Under the pieces are notes generated by a model. That model was not told the DNA's origin and ran no database searches. It saw only the letters and a list, made by a program, of their open reading frames with translations. From Euclidia mi (taxonomy: Eukaryota > Arthropoda > Insecta > Lepidoptera > Erebidae): 64,000 bases of DNA. Positions 57,983-64,000 of the stretch are shown here, piece after piece. The stretch spans positions 9,750,761-9,814,760 of the forward strand of contig OX123200.2 of assembly GCA_944739405.2 (NCBI GenBank). The letters run 5' to 3'. The stretch's first letter is position 1. The number at the start of each line of letters is the position of its first letter. A program made the translations under genes and the position numbers.

Positions 57983-58200
57983 GCACGGTTGGCGTAGTGG
58001 TTTAAGCGGCCGCCTCGCCGCTTGGTACTGCGCCGAGTGTTGTGGGTTCGATTCCCACACGAGACAACACTTTGTGTGATCCACAAATTGTTGTTTCGAG
58101 TCTGGGTGTTCATTGTGTCCGTTTGTTGTATGTTTGTAAAGTCCCCCGCGACACAGGATATAGTCCTAGTGCGGGAGTTGTCTTTAAAAAAAAAAAAAAA
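57983..58200 (+). mobile_element. tRNA-derived SINE, family B (full)
   Basis: A box TTGGCGTAGTGGTTTAAG and B box GGTTCGATTCC, then ACACGAGACAACACTTTGTG, a body with CCCCCGCGACACAGGATATA and GTGCGGGAGTTGTC, and a 14-16 nt poly-A. It is the master type for fragments at 10165, 32487, 37715 and 60445. Positions 57638-57982 and 58201-58879 hold nothing else recognised. Confidence 0.85.
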
Positions 58201-58879
58201 CATACTCATAAAATCATGGGGAGCTTAAAATTAACTTCAAGTAAATACACATTAACAATTATGTAATCCCGGAGACCAGTTTCTTTTTAAATAAAAACCA
58301 CATGTTAAAGACGTCGTTTCCTCAGCATGTTACAGAGTAGTTTCACATTCCCGAATTTTCTGGAAGCCCGGGATTTATATTTAAAAAAATATGTTTTAAG
58401 AAGCCGCTTCCATAATATCCTAGCGAAAAATGAACTTAAGGTGAATATGTATCCGATTATCCGATCATTCATGACAGTGTGCATATTGTGCATGATCAAT
58501 GACGAATAAGACTTGTACTAAGCAAATAGTAACAACTAAAACAATCTAAAGCACAATACCTATAAGTATCTGGATAACCTTTAAAATAATTCCATTTCTA
58601 AGTAGGTACATACTTTTAAATGCACAATCTAAACTGAAAGTGGCACAAATAAAATTATAGGTGCATGCAATTTTTGAATTAACGTAGATGTGTTTGTCTA
58701 GACATGTTTCATAATTTCCTGTTACTTGAGAAAATATTAGCATTCTAAATTTATTTTTTAACAAACAGATACATAATTATTAAGCTATACCTACTCGTAT
58801 GTTGGTCATATGCGGCAAGATCTCGTTCTAATAGATAAGGAGCAACTGCGGTATTTTAGCTGTTTGTTTTGTTTTTGCG

Positions 58880-59115
58880 TGTGAGTGTGTGGCCAACTCT
58901 AGTGTCGGAGTTTTTCAGACCGCCCGAAGGCCTCCGACCTCCGACGTGGCCTAACGACTCATATCCTAAGACAAGAACCGGGACCGAGAGCTTTACGTGC
59001 CCTCCGAAGCACGGCAGCGCTCAGATGGAAATGCCACACTTGGTCACCCATCCAAGTGGCGACCTGTGCAAGCGTTGCTTAACTTTGCCGAGTCTCGCTA
59101 TGAGCGCTAGGTATT
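58880..59115 (-). repeat. 5S-rRNA-like repeat (possible 5S-derived SINE)
   Basis: On the minus strand 59115-59038 contains AAGTTAAGCAACGC and then CACTTGGATGGGTGACC, the box A and box C sequences of the internal 5S rRNA promoter, with the intervening part rearranged. Downstream are GTGCTTCGGAGGGCACGTAA and CTCGGTCCCGGTTC, related to the SINE-C body. A non-5S tail follows to 58880. It is too diverged to be a 5S gene. Positions 59116-59506 hold nothing recognised. Confidence 0.55.
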
Positions 59116-59506
59116 TTTGCTATAAGGACTCCATTACACTGACGTTTGTCGCGGTGTATGGTGCGTTCGTCGATCGCTCGACAAAGCTTGTGTGAAGGAG
59201 ATCTTTTGTGATGTGTTGTCACAATATTCAATACCGTAGTTCAGTATTTTGACACTGGTTTAAACCCAGATCACACTGGGTCTGTTACATTGGAATAGTT
59301 TGATTGAACGCTAGAATGATATTGATTTCATTCAAATCCGTCTCAAATCATTGTTTTGAACCCGCTCTTGTAAAGTATACTTATTCCAATTTCCATAAAT
59401 GTCTATCGTATGTCATAGAGACAGAGCAAGCCTAAAGAGAGCGATGTTACGCGTACGATTTCATTATTTATTTGCAAAAATACCTATTTGAGTATGTCTT
59501 ACACTG

Positions 59507-60123
59507 GGGATCCTGCCTTTTCGCCGAATATTGTTTGGCCGATTATCACTTGCCAACCAACGTTTCGCCTATTTTTCACTTTGACGACTAACAATTGTCA
59601 AATTTTTGTATGACGTTTCATTTGGTAGAATTATTGTTAAGCTGATTATTGTAATGACAAAAAAACGTTTGGGGCATTTATCTTTTGTCAAATTATTAGG
59701 CCAGACAACTTTTAGACGAATAACGTTTCGTCTGTTCAGGTGATGTTTCGGGAAGTTCAGGTGAAATCGAAAGGAATCGGTTAGGTTACGTTAGGTTAGG
59801 TTAGTATGCTGATAAACAATGCACGTCAACTGAAACAATGGCTGGTTAGGTAAGGTTAGAACTACGACCACGAAGTGCGAAGTGCCAGAACCAAATCGCT
59901 TTTATTTCACTACACAGGGCATTTAAATATGCTACATCGGTTAGGTTAGAACTGCGACAATAAAAGGAAGACCAAACGTAAAGTTGGCAACTGTGAGGTT
60001 GGGAAATAAAAACAAGATTATATCACAAGTTGGCAAATGATTATTCTACGAAATAAAATTCTGCGAAACGTTAGTTGGCAAGTGATAATCGGCTGAACAA
60101 TTTTCGGCGAAAAGGCAGAGATC
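59507..60123. mobile_element. TIR element with 10-bp duplication, Mutator-like (617 bp)
   Basis: TCTTACACTG occurs at 59497-59506 and 60124-60133. TIRs of about 57 bp share CTGCCTTTTCGCCGA and GCCGATTATCACTTGCCAAC. A 9-10 bp duplication suggests the Mutator group. The interior has TTAGG-type runs (59779-59804, 59847-59860, 59938-59950) and no ORF. Confidence 0.72.
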
Positions 60124-60444
60124 TCTTACACTGTTTCACCAGTTAAAATGACCTAAGCCTAGCTTGTTTTAAAACTAACTGTAGGTAATGATTAATCGCT
60201 CTTTCTATTTACACGAACGTAGATACGCATATAGATTCTATTAAGATACTTAAATAAAGAGGCATACTGAATTTTCGTGTTTTGTATGCAAAGTATTTGT
60301 AACTTTTACGAGAAAAATAATGTGAATTTTCTGAGAGCTTAATACGGCACTTAAATTCTATCATAATTTGATTTCGAATTGGGCTTATGAATGTGCTGAA
60401 CCTCGATCGCATTGGAGTGAGGCGTGATTTCAGCCTATAACCTT

Positions 60445-60515
60445 ATTGTGAGGATTTGATTCCCACACGAGGTACACAAATAGGTAGTAGTTGTTCTAGG
60501 TTTGGGCATCCTTAG
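60445..60515 (+). repeat. SINE-B fragment
   Basis: GATTCCCACACGAGGTACAC and TTCTAGGTTTGGGCATCC correspond to the B box and following body of SINE-B. The rest of 60134-60818 holds nothing recognised. Confidence 0.45.
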
Positions 60516-60827
60516 TAGCCATTGGTTCAATTTTATTTACTGTGACGTAGATATTCATTCAAAGAATTGCGTGAGCAGTTATTAAAGTAATAATTATTAT
60601 AGAAGATAATAGAAGTTACGACATTTTATATAAATCGTGTCAATGGTAATGGTGTCAAATTCAATTGATATTTTTGAACACAAGCTTGTCCACTTGGTAA
60701 TTGCTGATATTCTATCAGACTCTACCTCTACTACTATGCTTACGGACGTTAATAGTAATCAATTACCCTTAAATGGTATTACTATTATAACTCAAATATA
60801 CAAAATATAGTTGGTTTGATCTCTACA

Positions 60828-61094
60828 CTGACAGACTGCCTCCGTTGTCCAGTGGATAGCGTATGCGACTACTGATCGGAGGTCCCGTGTTCGATTCCCG
60901 GGTCGGGCAAAAGTGTTACTGGGTTTTCCGAATTCTCAGTAGCAGCACGGAGTCTGGTGATGTGCCCGGTAACGGCAATAGGCTCGCCCCCCAATTACAT
61001 GGGACCTAAAAATTCATGGCGAAATATGTGTGTAATATTTACACCTCTGCCTACCCCTTCGGGGATACAGGCGTGAGACTATAAATAAAAAAAA
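60828..61094 (+). mobile_element. tRNA-derived SINE, family A, with target duplication
   Basis: Flanked by ATCTCTACA (60819-60827 and 61095-61103). Head GTTGTCCAGTGGATAGCG, B box TGTTCGATTCC, body as at 10405-10666, and an A-rich end. This is the best-bounded copy of the family. Confidence 0.9.
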
Positions 61095-61380
61095 ATCTCT
61101 ACATCGGACAAAGCTTGTACCTAATGTCCACAAAATGCTAGTTCTAAATAAGTGCTGTATCAAAATATTTGCAGGCATATTGTCTGACAGTGTTGAGGTT
61201 TTGAGGAGAAATGTCAGAGTTCTGCGGGAGCTGCTTTAATCATTGATATAAGGCAGGTATAAAGGCAAACGTAATGCTTAACTTTTGTATTCCTTGTTGG
61301 TACGATGTTGACACCAATATACCTAAGAAAAATAATTCAAGTTGTATGTGCCCTCACAGGTAGAAAGTGATGGTGATGAC

Positions 61381-61614
61381 CAAAGATCGGAATCAGTGTA
61401 CTAACATTGTCAAAAGTATGGATATGCCTAATTTTTTAATGTGTTTCCGGAACTAGATTCTGGAAAATTTCGGAATTTTAATTAAGGTGTTTTAACTATG
61501 TAAAAAACCTTAATTAGAAATCCAAAATTTTCCAGAATCTAGTTCCAGAAACATATTAAAAAATTAGGCATATCCATACTTTTGACAATGTTAGCTCCCT
61601 GATTCCGATCCTTG
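61381..61614. mobile_element. hAT-like hairpin MITE, 234 bp
   Basis: The 8-bp duplication GTGATGAC (61373-61380 and 61615-61622) flanks arms of about 105 bp that are nearly perfect complements (CAAAGATCGGAATCAG outward, then CAAAAGTATGGATATGCC and TTCTGGAAAATTT inward). The 8-bp duplication and CA...TG ends suggest hAT. Confidence 0.78.
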
Positions 61615-61689
61615 GTGATGACTTTCTATAATTTAATTAAAATTTAATAAGTATTTTTGTTTTTATAGGCTCACGCATGTGTCCCTGTT

Positions 61690-61910
61690 GGCTGAGGTGT
61701 AATATTGCACCCACATTTCGCAATTTTATGAATTAGTTCTCACGTTACAGGTGGCAAGTTATACGTAATATTCGTCGACATATTCACGACGCCGTGCTGA
61801 TACTGATAATTCGGAAAAACTCAGTAACACTTTGGCCTAACCTGGGAATTGAATTCGGGACCTCCCGTCAGCAGACCCATACGCTATCCGCTGAACCTCG
61901 TCCATTAAAA
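61690..61910 (-). repeat. Diverged SINE-A
   Basis: On the minus strand: CGCTATCC/GGATAGCG near 61880 (A box region), GAATTCAATTCCC (B-box-like, decayed) and GCGAAATGTGGGTGCAATAT. Many substitutions. Positions 61911-62527 hold nothing recognised. Confidence 0.5.
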
Positions 61911-62527
61911 TGAGATGGTTGGTGGTTTAATGCCAGTTCACTGCTTCCATACTACAAAGAACGTAGGACTGTAGTTCAGCCCATAGGTACTCGTTCCACA
62001 CTTCTCTTGTATAGAAACTTGAAAAATATAACCGTCCCTAAATGACGCAGAATACGTGGTTGTTTTATCATGGCATTCAGTCAGTTGCAGTTCAGCGCTA
62101 CCCATCTTCATAATTTGAAAGCGCCGCAATAATTATGGGTTAAGGTGTAATGCACAGAGTACCTTTTGTAATGGATATTTGATATAGTATTCTGATATAT
62201 GACGCTGTATTGGAGCTATTATGTTCGTTGCTTTTCATACTTATAGCTGTGTGTAGTAAAAAAAATATACCTAATATTGGGTAGTGCGCTACATTAGTTC
62301 AAGAAAATTTAGATTCCAAATGTGACAAAAAATTTACATTCTTGCATTGCAACTGTTTAAAAATATTCATCCTGCAATATTTGAAATTGTTTCTCTATTT
62401 GCAGTCCAACGCAAACAGATTGGTAATGGAGTGTGTTCATATCCGCAATACTAACATAAAATTCACTACCTATCATATTAATACACATTTTTCATCATTG
62501 CAATTTTATTATTTTCAAACCAATGCC

Positions 62528-62745
62528 ATTATTTCAAATCATAGACAATCTAATACTGCGTTCCATTTTCAAACTTACAAAAAAAAAGAAAAACCATGTT
62601 GATAAACCATAGACAAGCTAAATACTGCATTTCATTTTCAAACTAACAAAAAAATAAAAAGTATATACCTTGTTGATAAATCATAGACAAACTAAATACT
62701 TTTTCAAGCTAATAAAAAAATAATACCTTGTTGTTAACACTGTAA
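62528..62745 (+). repeat. Tandem repeat of about 75 bp next to exon 3
   Basis: Three to four diverged units share ATCATAGACAA(A/T)CTAAATACT, TTTTCAAACTAACAAAAAAA and ACCTTGTTGATAAA. The last unit ends about 10 bp before the splice acceptor of LPCAT exon 3. Confidence 0.6.
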
Positions 62746-62755
62746 TATTTTACAG

Positions 62756-62982
62756 CAAGTTGCGGTTCTCAATCTTGTCGCTAATGCGGTTGGTGGTGGT
62801 GGCAGCTGGTTTCCACCGCGTGAGGGTGTTGGGTCGTCAGCACGTGCCGTCCAGTTCTCGGGACGCGCCGGTGGTGGTCATGGCTCCTCATTCCACGTTC
62901 TTCGACGCCATTGCCATCGTTTGCCTCGGCGCGCCCAGCGTGGTCGCCAAGGCTGACACAGCGAGACTCCCGTTCATTGGAC
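62756..62982 (+). CDS. LPCAT: LPCAT exon 3 (acyltransferase catalytic motif)
   Basis: Begins after TAATATTTTACAG; the first base completes the split Ser codon, and 75 codons plus one base follow to the donor GTAGGT at 62983. It encodes residues 88-163. GFHRVRVLGRQHVPS leads into MAPHSTFFDAIAIV, where His133 and Asp138 form the HX4D motif of glycerolipid acyltransferases. LPFIG corresponds to the LPCAT2 segment VPLIGR, and the last C begins the following Arg codon, which supports this donor over reading through to the stop at 63042. The substrate-binding motif and EF-hands should lie in exons beyond 64000. GC content is higher than in the surrounding intron. Confidence 0.9.
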
Positions 62983-64000
62983 GTAGGTTCTCGATGCATG
63001 GTCGTCACATATTAAATCGGGATAGAATGATAGACGCATTTTAAAATCATTGTTAATGTTTATGTAAATTAAATGCTGCTTTTTTATACCATTGTCTAAG
63101 TTTATGTAAATGAAATACAAAATATTGAGACTAAATTTTTTAAAAACTTTTTACGGACGCGCATTTTTGTTCCACAGTATTGTAAACCGGAGAGTTATTT
63201 AGGTATACGTAATAACACTTTTACAGGCGACACTTATTTAATTTAATGAATTTCTATAAAATACGAATTCCCTAAGTATAATTTTCAGATAATATTTAGA
63301 TATCCATTACGCTTCTCATTTACGTTTCTTGCTTAGCTCAAGTAATTGACCGCGCAATGAAAATGTCTGGTATAAATTCTCTCATTAGTCTGTGGTGTAA
63401 GTGCATGTGTATTAAATGTTCTATCCCGATTTAATTATTTGGAGTTTGAGAGTCTATGATTTCGCTTGCAAACTTTTTTCGTAGGCGCATGCTTGTTTTA
63501 TGTTTTTGCTAGTGTTGTTTGGTTTGTAATGAATTAATACCTAAGTATTGTATCACTATTTTGTTTTTAACACGAAATCCTTCGCCGATTTCAGCATTCT
63601 ATGTGTTGCCAGACGAAATTATTTAGAGCATGAATTCTTTATAGACATAACCTTCACGGTAATAGTATTAAGCAATGTGCTTTTTATTAATGTAACGGTT
63701 TGTATATATTTTATGATTCTACATTAATATAAAATCTGCGTAGTTAGGCTTAATAAAACTACTATAGCGAAATGGCGAATATGTCAAATTTACAGGGGTT
63801 TATGTTTCTAAATACAATAGTTTACGTTAAATCAAATGTTGAGATTTTATGTAATTACAATTTTGCATGGAGTGTTTCGCAAAATTTTACATAACGCGTA
63901 ACTTATAAATCTACACTGAACACGGCCTAGTCAATTTAGCTATTCATGGATTTGACTTCAGATATTGTAGCTCTTTAGGCGATGTTTTACCACGCCTACA
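62983..64000 (+). other. LPCAT intron 3, first 1 kb
   Basis: AT-rich sequence to the window edge. I see no next exon, SINE or TIR pair. The frame running on from exon 3 for about 20 codons has no match to the LPCAT family. Confidence 0.55.

Noticed and set aside
59038..59115. 5S rRNA gene
   Set aside because: Only the box A and box C regions match; the spacing and both ends differ, and unrelated repeat sequence is attached.
59779..59804. True interstitial telomere block
   Set aside because: Only a few imperfect TTAGG units are present, inside a TIR element. It is reported only as part of that element.
62983..63044. Extension of LPCAT exon 3 to a stop codon at 63042
   Set aside because: The residues after LPFIG do not resemble the LPCAT family and a good GTAGGT donor lies at 62983.

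Overview
The window looks like nuclear DNA from a moth or butterfly (Lepidoptera). It is AT-rich and has spliced protein genes whose residues match animal families. Its repeats are typical of lepidopteran genomes: Helitrons with 5' TC and 3' hairpin-CTAG ends, tRNA-headed SINEs, many small terminal-inverted-repeat (TIR) elements, a mariner and an RTE-like LINE. I cannot name the species.

Only three host genes are visible. On the minus strand, AIRIM (C1orf109 family, 60S ribosome maturation) has three exons between 7932 and 5235. Its stop codon lies two bases before the start codon of an intronless SPAG7 (R3H-domain protein, 5232-4522), so the pair looks like one two-cistron transcription unit. 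About 770 bp away, in divergent orientation, a lysophospholipid acyltransferase gene (LPCAT1/2 type) starts at 8702. Only three coding exons of LPCAT fall in the window (8702-8818, 41014-41159, 62756-62982). They are separated by introns of 32.2 kb and 21.6 kb, and the gene runs off the right edge. Almost everything from 8819 onward is therefore LPCAT intron.

Layout: 1-937, a Helitron with an internal minisatellite; 1193-3828, intergenic small TIR elements; 4522-7932, SPAG7 and AIRIM, with a TTAA-flanked piggyBac-like element in AIRIM intron 2; 7933-8701, a shared upstream region; 8819-41013, LPCAT intron 1. Intron 1 holds SINEs, a PIF/Harbinger-like element with a nested hAT-like element, a dead mariner, an older DDE transposase split by a dead RTE-like LINE, Helitrons, and a 1.3-kb long-TIR Mutator-like foldback element. 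LPCAT intron 2 (41160-62755) has Helitrons, SINEs, hairpin elements and a second Mutator-like element. Intron 3 (62983-64000) has nothing I recognise.

The most interesting points are these: the 2-nt AIRIM/SPAG7 spacing; a Helitron family that carries tandem copies of an AAGATGGCGG motif resembling the YY1/Pho binding site; long-TIR elements with 9-10 bp target duplications; several perfect or near-perfect hairpins; a SINE sharing its 3' tail with the resident LINE; and a 5S-rRNA-like repeat. All function calls come from reading the sequence and from family knowledge. No database search was run.
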